Below are positions 1-10,700 of a DNA stretch of 64,000 bases, piece by piece. This stretch comes from Fragilariopsis cylindrus CCMP1102 (taxonomy: Eukaryota > Bacillariophyta > Bacillariophyceae > Bacillariales > Bacillariaceae). Numbering within the stretch: the stretch's first letter is position 1; each line of letters opens with the position of its first letter. The position numbers were made by a program, and so were the translations under genes. The notes under the pieces were generated by a model that was given only the letters and a program-made list of their open reading frames with translations, was not told where the DNA came from and did no database searches. The stretch is from assembly GCA_900095095.1 (NCBI GenBank), contig FMBT01000320.1:248001-312000 (forward strand). Direction: 5' to 3'.

Positions 1-1
1 G

Positions 2-259
2 GCGGCGGTGTCATCAAAGAAACGTTCACGAGACAACGACGAGGATGATGATGATGATGATGATGATTCGCCATCATCTTCTTCGGATGCCGATGATGCT
101 GACGACAATGAAGAACTTCTTGTTACTAAGAAGGAAGAAAAAGCACAGAAACGTGCAGCAAAGAAACAACGAAAGGAAGAAAAGAAAAAACAGAAAAAAT
201 CATCGACATCATCAGACGATAAGAAGAAAAAGAGCAAAAAATCATCCAGGAAAATATAG
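2..259 (+). CDS. 3' end of a gene encoding a charged, lysine/acid-rich tail (partial)
   Basis: The reading frame is open from the left edge of the window to a TAG at 257-259, so only the last ~85 residues are visible and the true start lies upstream. The visible part has a block of Asp/Ser (a run of eight D), then a long Lys/Glu/Arg segment with several KKxxK-type clusters that would serve as nuclear or nucleolar targeting signals. A coiled or disordered charged tail of this kind is common in nucleolar and ribosome-biogenesis proteins, but no domain can be identified from this fragment. Downstream AT-rich DNA with AATAAA-like words (about 317-330) could hold its polyadenylation region. Function unknown. 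Confidence 0.6.
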   Translation, partial: AAVSSKKRSRDNDEDDDDDDDDSPSSSSDADDADDNEELLVTKKEEKAQKRAAKKQRKEEKKKQKKSSTSSDDKKKKSKKSSRKI

Positions 260-1166
260 CAAGTACTGACTAGCTGTAACACGATGTATACGTGTTATTA
301 TATTAAAATGCAATAGAAAATAAATAAATATGTATTATTATTACTACTACTACAAAAAATACGCAAAAGATACTAATACGATTGACGTATAGATTAGAAC
401 CAGTACTGTAGGCAGCAGGGTGCGATTACAGTAACCATCTGAGGTTGTGATTTTTAAATTTAATTCTTAACATACTGCATCATCCCTCTCGCTGCCTTGC
501 TCATGACTGAATATTGTAGAATTGAATACTACAGTAAGGGTTGTGAATTTAGAAAGTTCTTGAAAGCATGATGTTGTGTGTTCTCACACTCCAACATGCC
601 AGTAAGTATTTTCTGCTTTTTGTGATTTGTGTTGTGCTGCTAGAACAGAACATAGTGCAGTATTAACTTTTTGGGGGAGCAACTAGATACAGTTAGTTGA
701 TTGCAATAATTTGCCAGCCACATGTATCTGCTGTGGTGTGTTGACGCATCTGTTCTTGAACCTTCCTTCCTTCCATCCTTCCTTGAGTGCTCCACTGATC
801 AACCCAACTCCCCTGACTAACACCCTCCTTCTATAGCCTTGTCATACAGTGCAGTAACAACTAGCATCACCAACTCACACAACACACTAATGGTCAAACA
901 ACGGTCAAACTTCATACTACACATCAATTGTCATCACACCCCTAGCCAAATGTAATCCAGACTTGAACCAACTGCACAGTATAATATAACTAACTTGTGT
1001 CCAGAGAACACTCTTTACAACACCCTTTATGACTGGCTATTCTAAAATAATGACCTAGCAGCACTAGTAGCATGTCAGGTGTCTGTCATTTATGTGAGTC
1101 ACACCATACAAAAGTTGCTATATGGTCAAATGCATGTGGTTGATCAATTAATTAAAACAAACAATG

Positions 1167-1186
1167 CAAGGCAAGGCAAGGCAAGG
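1167..1186. repeat. short tandem repeat, (AAGGC)4
   Basis: Four consecutive copies of a 5-bp unit in the gene-free region. No function is indicated. Confidence 0.8.
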
Positions 1187-2219
1187 CACTTGAAATCTTG
1201 TGCTTTGGTGTGGTATTGTAGGAGCACTCTCTGTTTACTGTTTACAGTAGGCCCTACTAATAGTGTTTTGTGCATGCATATAAGTTGCAAGTCCTATTGG
1301 TGATTTGTGTATATTTATATTTAGAATCAGAATCTGTTTCTTTGATTCACTGATGACAAGGGGTGGATGTTATGATGGATGTTATCTATCTAATTACTAC
1401 GTGTACATCCTTTACAGCTGAATGGTTAGAGAGGTGAGGTTTAAAGTAACAATCTGGTGCGATTACCCAACCAATGCTACCAACACTATTAAGAATCCCA
1501 AATATACAAAATAGCCTCAAGTTTGTCCAGTCAACCAGTGAATAGGTCAAGATTGCAATATCACAATCTTTGCCCAACTCCACAGTAAAATAAATGGAAA
1601 GAAATAACAACCCAAAAAGCAACTCAATTAGGTAGAATAGGAAGGGCAATTTAGCTCACAGCCTCATCATAAAAGTTGTTTAGAAAAATATTTAATGACC
1701 AATAACTCAGGTCTGTCTCAATACTGTATATTTGATATGGTATTGGTCACAGGATGAGAACCCACCCAATTGTACTAGAGGCTGGTGGATATTTTGATTT
1801 GTTTGGTATTGGTATCTATGTTATCCATCATGATATCAGTGAGGTGAAAACCTTTTTGTCTTCCAGTAGTATACATACTTGTTGTTAGCAGAATCTGAGT
1901 TTCGTCTCAATAAGGAGAAGAATTTTATGCTGTTCTTGTCGTATTGGCCTGCCTTACCACAAAAATCCATTCTCTTTTGCAGCCTATACAAAATTATCAG
2001 TAAACCTTCATGCAGCATTCTCAAATCTCTTCACTGCTTGTACCAATTCACACAATGACCAGTGTGGATGGTAAAACCCCCCTAAAAACTCCATTCCCTA
2101 TCTCAGTCAATATAGGGTCAGGTGTGTTGAGGAAGCTAGTTATACCTATCTAAAGTTAACAAGGAATACTATTCTATGAGTATGTGTGTGGATGTTCCTG
2201 TCCAAATTATTGTGGGAGC

Positions 2220-2370
2220 ATTTTCCAACCAATAGTAACAATTTTAATTACGGTCCTCAAATTGCTTTTTATGAGATATTGGAGAAACTGCAAAATTACA
2301 TCCAAAATAATGGTGGGTTTGGATGATGATGATTCCCATTCACAAGTAATTCACAAGTAATTTGTCCCAG
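2220..2370. repeat. diverged direct repeat, copy A (partner at 2592-2745)
   Basis: Shares several blocks in the same order with 2592-2745: an 'acggtcct...attgctttttat' block and 'attacatccaaaataatggtggg', followed by a GATGATGAT stretch and 'cacaagtaat'. The anchor cggtcc occurs at 2251 and at 2623, a spacing of 372 bp. Identity is partial, so the duplication is not recent. Confidence 0.65.
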
Positions 2371-2591
2371 TGAGGACAATGAATCAATTTTGCGTTCTAA
2401 TTTACCTGGTGGTAGGTGTAAATAAATGGGATGGTGTGAATACCCTATTTTAGCTAAAATCCACTTAAAATAATTTTGCACGAGATGTAGCATATGAACC
2501 AGAAGCCCCAATGGTTTCGGCTTGCTTTAGGTGGGTTAGTTTATTTTATGAGTATTTGTGCGAAAATACATGTCAAAATTTGTTTTGGAGC

Positions 2592-2745
2592 ATAAATCAG
2601 CCCACAGTGATTATTCTAAGTACGGTCCTTGATTGCTTTTTATAATGAGATATTCTTGAAAACAGGGGTAAACTGCAATTACATCCAAAATAATGGTGGG
2701 TTGGGATGATGATGGTTTCTATCCACAAGTAATAGTGTATGAGGA
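2592..2745. repeat. diverged direct repeat, copy B (partner at 2220-2370)
   Basis: Second copy of the unit described at 2220-2370, with small indels. It lies just upstream of the 191-bp tandem array. Confidence 0.65.
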
Positions 2746-2924
2746 CCTTACCTAACCCTCCTATCATTTTTTTGTATGTGTGGTTGAAGAAAAATGTAGA
2801 TTTGGCTGGGTAGGTATGCACTAAAATCAGTCCTATTTTTAGGCATGTTTAATTCTTACTTCTCTTGATATATAGAAATGACAGTAACAAGTACAAGCTG
2901 TATTAATCTATCTTAACAAAAGCA

Positions 2925-3480
2925 GTATGGAGATGGTTGGTCACACCAACTGGCAGATATAGGTATGGTTTGCTGTTGTGGATGTGGAAGGAAAAATAAC
3001 AACAAGATTTTGATCAGAAATGAACAACAAACTATCTTATTTGAAAGGGTTTGTTGCAGAGGACTACACAGATGGGTTGGGTGCACTAACATCCATATAG
3101 AGTAATAGAACATTGTGTATGCCTCCTACAACTTTTCTGTTCCTGTGGTTACAGAATGAACTACAATCCGCTGCTGTGGAAGGCACACAAACAACAAGAT
3201 TTTTGACCATAAATGAACAACAAACTATCTTATTTGAAAGTGTTGCAGAGGACAACACCAGATGGGTCAGGTGCACTAGCATTCACATAGTATACTAGAA
3301 CATTGTAGTTGCCTCCTACCACTTTTTTGTTCCTGTGGTTGTTGAATAAATTACAATCCGCTGTTGTGGAAGGCACACAAACAACAAGATTTTTGACCAG
3401 AAATGAACAACAATATACCTCATTTGAAAGTGTTGCAGAGGACAACACCTTCTGGGTCAGGTGCACTAGCATCCATTATA
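2925..3480. repeat. tandem repeat, ~190-193 bp period, three copies
   Basis: The anchor atgaacaacaa occurs at 3020, 3213 and 3403, giving periods of 193 and 190 bp. Each unit contains, in order, a 'cctgtggtt' block, 'ctgttgtggaaggcacacaa', 'acaacaagatttttgacca', the anchor, 'tttgaaagtgttgcagagga' and 'gggtcaggtgcactagcat'. Copy 1 is the most diverged; copies 2 and 3 are close. The unit size is nucleosome-like or satellite-like. Frames read through it are short and not convincingly coding. Confidence 0.85.
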
Positions 3481-3740
3481 CCTATACCTACAAGGTCCTC
3501 ATAATGCTTAGTTTTCTATGGAGGTTATGAAGTTGCAGGACCGCATTAACCAAAAAATCGGCCATTTATGCCCCAAAACAGGTTTTTCCACTTTTGCGCA
3601 CACCTAAGCTGGATACTCAACACAAAGCACCAAGAGTTAGTTCCCTTTAGTATATATGGTGCACCCCATCCTAATATTTTGGGATGATTCACATTTTTGA
3701 CTGTACTGTATGCCCACAAAACACTGCAAATGTGCCATTT

Positions 3741-3754
3741 GGGGGGGGGGGGGG
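3741..3754. repeat. homopolymer run of 14 G
   Basis: Uninterrupted G14 followed by TGG on the + strand. A second long G run lies at 53227-53242. Confidence 0.9.
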
Positions 3755-4304
3755 TGGTTATTTGATGTGTGCTGTATTTGAGCCTGCTTTGTGAGATACC
3801 AGTAGGCTTAGGAGAATAAGGAATATACCAGTTCTCCATCCAATAGATAAATTGTGAACTTCATAGTTTAATTTTCCAAAAAGATGACTTTTTAGGTGTA
3901 TATACTTGATGCTAAAGTTGTTATTATATAGTAGACTAGCAATTACTAGTAAAATTTGGGCATGATTTAGTTCTTATATTAATGACTAGTTCCCCACGGA
4001 GCTTTATTGAAGCCTTTTGAGGGGGTACGCACCAAAGTGGTACTACGGTAGTGTTTTTGACTCGCAAAGGTATTTGTACGAATTAAGAGGTCGGCAATTA
4101 CAAAACCCGAAAAAAACCGCAAGGAATTCATGATATCACCCGAACGTAAGCATACTAATATTGTATTCCGTTCGGGAAGCAAAAGAAGAAAATCTTGTAA
4201 TTGACATGTCATTTCCTTCAAACAAGTCAAATGGCAAAGCAGAGAGTGGTTTCCCCCCCCGACAATTCGTAACGGAGAGCAAAAACGAAAAAGAAAAAGC
4301 TACG

Positions 4305-4523
4305 ATGGGTTGCACACCATCCAAGAAAGAATCGATCCGAGAAACCAATCTCAAGGCTATGAAAAAAAATCTCGCGAATGGCAAGGACGCTATGGGACAC
4401 GATAAGGGTATTCCAGGGGTGACTCCGAACACGCCCGAGGCTGCGATACAAAATCGGCAGATGCATCAATCCTTCAGCAGCAACTCATTTTTCGGAACGA
4501 GTATGTGCGCCTTGTCCATGTGA
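4305..4523 (+). CDS. small protein with an N-myristoylation/palmitoylation-type N-terminus (72 aa)
   Basis: I place the start at the ATG at 4305 because the protein then begins MGCTPSKKES. That fits the N-myristoylation consensus (Gly2, small residue at 6, Lys following) with an adjacent Cys3 suited to palmitoylation. The start context is good (A at -3). The frame is open further upstream to an ATG at 4161, so a 120-aa form is possible, but it would bury this signal. The rest is polar and rich in K, N and S, ending in an S/F/M-rich tail, with no transmembrane segment. Such proteins are usually tethered to the cytosolic face of a membrane as small adaptors. No family was recognised, and expression is unproven. 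Confidence 0.5.
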   Translation: MGCTPSKKESIRETNLKAMKKNLANGKDAMGHDKGIPGVTPNTPEAAIQNRQMHQSFSSNSFFGTSMCALSM

Positions 4524-5012
4524 AAACCGACGATGCGGGCTGAATGAAACGTGACGTCCCTAGTATAAAATCTATCCACAACGTGCTTTTATCGTGTAAT
4601 AATTCCAAGCGATATAGCTTGTATAGCAGATACAATAACAAAACACATCTTCCTAAGAAGTAATCTTATTTTAGATAATATTACAGTATTAAAAATATCC
4701 TAGAGTTTGAAACAGTTTTTTAGTATACAATGATGTAATCTTACATTAAATAATATTACAGTACTAATATTGTTATAGTGTACAATACAATGGCGAGTGG
4801 AGCCAAATCAAATCAAATCAACAGTAGTTTCTAGATACAAAAAAAGGAAAAACAACTACTTCTCTCTCTCTCATTTATTCTCACTTCGTTAGTAGAGATG
4901 AGAACATATGGTGACGGGGACAAGCGCCCGTGAGTGCGCCTTATCGTGTCGTTTATACCCCCGCTATCGTTGGTAGCTAGAGCTGTTTGGTCGTTGCCGT
5001 ACAGTATAACAA
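4524..5012. other. intergenic, AT-rich; nothing recognised
   Basis: Separates the 3' ends of two convergent genes. It contains two similar AT-rich blocks around 4660-4700 and 4730-4770 ('taatattacagtattaa' and 'taatattacagtactaat') and a CT tract near 4860. Confidence 0.5.
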
Positions 5013-6008
5013 CTAAGCTATCTTTGACTTGCTGTTGTTGCAAAAGTAGCTGTATGCTGTACCATTGTCATCGCTATTATTATCGCCATAGGATATTGAT
5101 GAGAATGATGATGATCGTTTCTTTGTTCGTGATCCACGGATTATTTTTACAACAAAGAACATTGCAGATAATACTACCATACTAGTAGTAGTAGGAGCAA
5201 TAGCAAAGTTGTTACTACCGCCTTCTAAAGTAGGAGTAGCGGTATGTTGTTGATGATATCCTTGATGTACACGTTGTTGTTGTCCTAATCCTGTACGTTT
5301 CCATGCTGATTCTCTTATATCATTAAACCAATCAACTTCTTTTTCATTAATAGTATCAGAATATTCTGTACTACCATTCATGATAATTTTTTCACCTGCT
5401 TTTATTTCACGTATAGCACGACAGTTTATGTCAATATTTGCTTTCTCTTGTTGTTGTTGTTCTTTTTCTTCCTCTGCAATGAATGTACCTTCATCTAATG
5501 TTATATCAACATACATATCAGTACCATTACTTTGATGGATAGATGGATGTGTCCAACTTAATACTTCACATTGTAAATGATGTTCACCGACTTCGATTAA
5601 AAATTTGACATAATCTTTTTGTGAATGGAATGTAACATAATGTAATGGTTGCCATAATTGTGTTCCCTGTTGTACATCTTCTGTAACATATAAATATCGT
5701 TCATCATTAACGTTTTGACCGTCTCTACCGCCACCAATTGGAGTAGAAGAAGAACTACGAATTTCAAATGGTACCATCATACCTGTATGGTGTGCTTTAT
5801 AATGACTACGTTTTCCTTTTACACGATCATGAGCCTGTTGAAGTAATGTCCATGTATCTTTATCATGTTCCAAGTATTGTGTATGGTTCGATTTAGAACA
5901 ACCAGTAACGATATTGGCAAATACTATGCTACTACTAGTAGACGAATCAGAATCGTCAACGCTGTCAACGCTGTCATTATTATTTCCTCCAACAAGAAAG
6001 GACCACAT
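5013..6008 (-). CDS. degenerate SET-domain-like protein with C-terminal membrane anchor (331 aa)
   Basis: Residues ~100-236 follow the layout of a diatom SET-like family: RYLYVTEDVQQGTQLW (strand plus turn), LQCEVLSWTHPS, DITLDEGTF, then CRAIREIKAGEKI and VDWFNDIRESAW. SET proteins transfer methyl groups from S-adenosylmethionine to lysines. Here the Asn-His cofactor motif expected after DEGTF reads IAEEEKE, and the expected '(N/D)Y' element after GEKI is interrupted (MNGSTEYSD), so catalysis is doubtful. Residues ~268-291 form a hydrophobic segment followed by RGSRTKKR, predicting a tail-type membrane anchor with a basic flank. The N-terminus is Asp/Ser-rich. The start at 6008 has A at -3 and is preceded by a CAA-repeat leader. 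The SET assignment is by pattern only and needs a profile search. Confidence 0.55.
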   Translation of the reverse strand: MWSFLVGGNNNDSVDSVDDSDSSTSSSIVFANIVTGCSKSNHTQYLEHDKDTWTLLQQAHDRVKGKRSHYKAHHTGMMVPFEIRSSSSTPIGGGRDGQNVNDERYLYVTEDVQQGTQLWQPLHYVTFHSQKDYVKFLIEVGEHHLQCEVLSWTHPSIHQSNGTDMYVDITLDEGTFIAEEEKEQQQQEKANIDINCRAIREIKAGEKIIMNGSTEYSDTINEKEVDWFNDIRESAWKRTGLGQQQRVHQGYHQQHTATPTLEGGSNNFAIAPTTTSMVVLSAMFFVVKIIRGSRTKKRSSSFSSISYGDNNSDDNGTAYSYFCNNSKSKIA

Positions 6009-6019
6009 TTTTTTTCGAT

Positions 6020-6020
<1 letters not shown>

Positions 6021-6054
<34 letters not shown>

Positions 6055-6055
6055 G
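6021..6055 (-). repeat. (CAA)n tract in the probable 5' leader of the SET-like gene
   Basis: About twelve TTG units on the + strand read as CAA repeats on the mRNA strand, ending about a dozen bases before the start codon at 6008. CAA-repeat leaders are unstructured and are known to favour ribosome scanning in other systems; a role here is inference. Confidence 0.7.
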
Positions 6056-6621
6056 ATCTGACTGCGTATGTATGTTTGTCAGTCGAGTGAGTAAGATTCG
6101 CGGGCAGAAATGAGTGAAAGGGTGATATACAACGTACGTGTTTATTGATCAGTTAATTTATGACGATAGGCACTGTTCTTATCTATTCAAAACACACGAC
6201 ATGCATCCATTCCTTTTACGTTGTCCTTGTTTTGTCCTTGTATGATGTGTGTGGGACTTGATCAAAGAAGAAGAAATCGGAGTGAATAATAATATTTTTA
6301 CATGCAATTTGTGAGTAAAAAAAGTAACGGGATGTTCATTCGAATTAATGTACTTTACTACTGTCAAGTCCCGTGGAAAAAAAATCGTTATATTTATTTT
6401 TGATCGCATATCGTTTGAAATCAATCACACATGACGATGTATGTGTCTTTGTGTCGCCGTTGTACTGTAAGACTTACACGTGTAATTATTAGCGTAAGAC
6501 TGTACAGTACCGCAGTACTGTAGGACGGACTGCCTTCTGTATTACACAATTGTTTATTGTGCTACTAGTACTAATGATACATTATGCTAGATGATATACT
6601 GTATGTTTACTATAAGCAGCT

Positions 6622-6656
<35 letters not shown>

Positions 6657-7756
6657 TAACTTGTAATAGTAAAGCCCAAGGATGCATTGCATTGCAGCAT
6701 GCTAACTTAGAGAGGATACATGCAGTAGTTACAATGATGATGTCGATCATGCCTTTTTTGTGATTCCTACTATATTGAGGAGTGTGAGTTGAAACTATTG
6801 GATACTTAGCCATGTTTTTTGCTAAGAGCCGAAATTATCATCTTCTTACACATGGTAGATGTTAGGAGTTGTCATTATTTGTTGGATGTTATTCAGCCAG
6901 CAGGCAATAAATAGAAGAGAGGATTTTCCAACAGTTTTGCAGTAGCAACATGTTAAAAACCTTACCTTGAGTGTAGTGTGCATTATTGATTCAATGCACA
7001 TTCCCTGCTTTCAACTTTTGATTTGGTGGGATGATAAGCACACCATAATATGTACCAGATGGGAGGGAGGGAGGGGAGGATTAATGGAACAATTTTACTA
7101 CATTCTATGCTCATATACAACATGCTTTGCATCTTTGGTTAGAATATAGCATGCATACAATATGGGCCATCTATTTTTTCCAAGCCTGCCTGCATCTCAA
7201 ATAGCCTATTGGAAAAATGCTTTAATTGTGCCAATAGCCTTTTCTGTTAGTAACAGTGTCAATTGTGTTATAGATTTTGGTGTTTGGATTACTAGTGCTG
7301 CTTGCTGATCCTCCAATGTATATGTCTAGCTAGCTTGGAGTGAAGATGTGGGCATTTTAAGCTGGCCTTAAAAAGTTTTTTTATTTTGTACAAGGATTAT
7401 AACTGCATGTACGGTAAAAATCTTATTGCAACTACTACTAGCTAGCAAACAAAAACGAAGAAAAACAGGTTTTGCACATTTTACTACTTGCTATGTTAAG
7501 ATTTACAAAAGTTCAGATATATTTTTTTCGTTTCCCTAGTTAAATTCATACTATGTTATTAAATTACTATTGTGGTGTATTTTTGGACTTTAAGATTTCA
7601 GGGTGTAACGTAACCAGGACGGTCACCCGATAATTGTGTACTTCTTTATTTTTATGTTATATCTTTCTATGCTTGTTTTGTTTGTTATAAATATAATTGT
7701 TTTCTCCTTCTTCTTAGTCGACTCGAGTCTTCTTTTCTTGCTATGCTATCTTTCTA
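6056..7756. other. 1.7-kb intergenic region with a (GA)n microsatellite
   Basis: Between the divergent upstream side of the SET-like gene and the 3' end of the next minus-strand gene. It holds a (GA)n tract at about 6622-6656 and two TACTGTA-type motifs near 6501-6522. A protein-like frame at 6967-7149 is short and unsupported. Confidence 0.5.
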
Positions 7757-10700
7757 TTAACATGTGAATCCCAATGTTAATAAATATCGTCTTAATCCTT
7801 CAAACGACATATCATTATTATGACAGTGCACAACAACAACGACCTGGGTCATTAATTCTGCAACAGCTAAATCCCACAAATCACGTTCTCGTGCTTCACG
7901 TAATGCAGATGCACATTCGTCTGTTAATTGTGGAATTTCTTTACTTAAACTAAATAGGTTGTCTGATAATCGTTTACGTTGCGCGTACGGTAATGGTAAT
8001 GCTGGGTATGTAAATGCATCAGGATTGTTATCAATAATTTTAGATGGTGTTACCAAACGGAATTGTTCCGGTTTTAATTCCATCTCTTCAACAAACAATA
8101 AATCAGTTTGATCACCAGCTGCACCAGCAGATGCACCATTGTTATTAGACATCATTTTTCGTCTCTTTCCTGACGAAGAGGATGTAGGTCCATTGTTCGC
8201 GGGAGTACCTGAACGGCTGCCATCCCCAGGAGTTCCGGCACGATGACGTTGAGGTGTAGTTAGATCACCATTTGATGATGATATAGGAGAATTTGCTATT
8301 GATGATGGTGTTGTTCCACCACCTCCACCACTACGAATAGTAGATTCGGGAGTAACTTGTGCAGCGGATGTTGCGGCGTCTGCTGCTATTGCTGTTGTAG
8401 TTCCTCCTATATCTTGATTGTTGCCGGTTCGTGAAGAAGATCGGTCTGGTGTAGGCAACCCTCGTATTGGTGAATTTTCTAAGTCATCGTCGTTGTCCAT
8501 TGCTGCTTGAGCAGCAACAGCTGCAGCACTGATAGCTAAATTATTCATTTCCTTCAAATCAGTTGCTAATAGACCAGGTTCAGCTGCAGTAAATGCATTA
8601 ACTGCTGGATGGACCATTGCACCAATACTTCTTACTAATGATTGTTGATATTGACATACATGATTCGTTTTAGGTTGTCCACACAATTTACATCGGTATC
8701 GCAATTTGTGTGCTCGTTTACTCTCAGGTGAGGAACCATCTTGATCTTTCCCATCACCCCCATCAATACCGCCCTTAGTTTTCTTCGAAGACGTATCATC
8801 TTCGTTGTCATCGTCATCATCATCACCTTTCGATTCATTGTCACTATCATCGACAGCAGCATCAGCACAATATTCACTGCTAATACCCGTTCGACGTTTC
8901 TTACTGGGCGATTCTCCAACTTTGACATCCTCGCCACTTCTTGCTCGACCTTTTCGATCACCACCACACCCATCCTTACTACTAGTGGACCCAATGGGTG
9001 GATTCTCCTCAAATTCCCAAGATAAACGATTATTACTTTCATAATATCGTGTTGGTAATGCACCATCGTACTTCGCTTGTTCACGAGAAACCTTGGTTGT
9101 TGCTGTTGAAGTGTGATGATGTTGGTCTGCAGCTGCTGCAGCTGAGGAAGAAGCACCAGACGATGATGGAGTTACCGTTGCAGGCTCCGTTTTCTTTTCA
9201 CGGAAAATCGATGACTTGTTATCATTGCTTTTCTTCTTCGTGCTTGACGATGACACAACGCTGACGCTTGATGAAGCTTCAGGACTGCTGACGGGATTAT
9301 TCATACGACTACCAATAAAAGTTCCTCCGAATGCACATACCGCAGAAACAATTCGACGTCGTGCAATAGCAGACTCGGCATCGGTTGGTTCATTGTACCT
9401 ATTACCTGCCTGCCTTCCACCACGTTTAGGTGTAGTATCATTCGCCGCTTTGTTTCCTTGTTGTTCTTTCTTAACTTTATCGGTTGACGATGATGCTAGT
9501 AGAGCTTTCTTCAATTCTGGCAACAGGAAAGTAACATCCTTAAAGGCATCTTTGTGCTTGCATAGCATATGATAGAAATGAGGAGTACCATCTTTTGTTG
9601 GTGGATACTGACGTGACGACGACGGCACCGAATCAACTCTCTGTGATCGATACTGATTATGGTGCGGCGATGACGATGCAGGATGACTGTAACCTCCTCC
9701 TACTCCCTGAGAATGAAGATGATGGTGACTTGATGACGATGGATGGGATGCATAATGCTGTTGTGATGGTCGTGGAGACAAATGACTACCCCCCATTACT
9801 CTTCCTCCTCCTCCTCCTCCTCCCGAAGAAGATCCGCCAACACGTGATGACTTGTTGTAATAATCACCGCTTCCACGATCCAAAGATGGTTGAGATGGTC
9901 CGCCATCGACTTCTGCTGCAAATGGTCTACTAGAATAACTACCGGTTGTACCGATCATAGGTGAACCAATACTTGCCGATAATCGTATGTCGACTTCACG
10001 ACCACCCCCACTACCACCCTTAGATTGACTACGGTAGATATCTAATACCTGTGATGGACTCGCAGACCGATCATTACTACCACCCAACAACGTAACAGCA
10101 CCAACAACATTAGCTCTTGGTGTATTCGTTGAGAAGGATGATGTTGGACCATTGCCAAATGAATTTGTTGGACTCATACCGAATAATGCACCACTCATAG
10201 ATGCATCTAATTTAAATGTACCACTCGATGATGTTAATTGTAATGAACTATGATCAGCACGATCACCAATACCACCAATACCATTCACTGGACTTCCAGT
10301 TTTAGTAACATCAAAACTTTGTGATGCATTTAACATACTACCATCTAATGCACCACCAACATTAAAAAATTGTGCCGTATCACCCAATGAATCAAAGGAT
10401 TGATTAAATAATGAAAAGGATGGTGCCATATCTAGTGAACTTGTTAATTGCGGTGGACCCATTTGTAATGCTGATGTCGATGCTGATATTCCTACTTTTG
10501 GACTACGTTGTGGATCAAATGTTAATTCCCCTCCATTCGATACTGGATTTCTAATTCTTGGCGGATCTTCTGGACTTAGATGTTCACGTTTAGGATTGAG
10601 ACTCGGATCTGTTGCAACACCAGGTAATAATTCACGACTTGTTTTTTTTTCTTCAAATGAATTTGATGGTGTCTGTAATGAATCTAAACCACTTTTGGGA

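Larger units (their letters stand above)
260..4304. other. about 4 kb without a convincing gene; repeat-bearing spacer
   Basis: Only short frames with no codon bias or recognisable motifs occur on either strand. The stretch holds the repeats listed separately: AAGGC x4, a pair of ~150-bp copies 372 bp apart, a ~191-bp tandem array and a 14-G run. Its sequence is less dominated by the simple trinucleotide repeats that fill the neighbouring coding regions. No transposase, reverse transcriptase or tRNA-like fold was recognised by eye. Confidence 0.6.

Noticed and set aside
3546-3839. A 97-codon minus-strand frame beside the tandem repeats, considered as a transposon coding fragment
   Set aside because: No transposase or reverse-transcriptase motif was recognised, and the frame contains the homopolymer G run read as Pro.
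6622-6656. (GA)n tract as a possible promoter element
   Set aside because: It is far from both flanking gene starts (about 600 bp upstream of one, and behind the 3' end of the other) and looks like an ordinary microsatellite.
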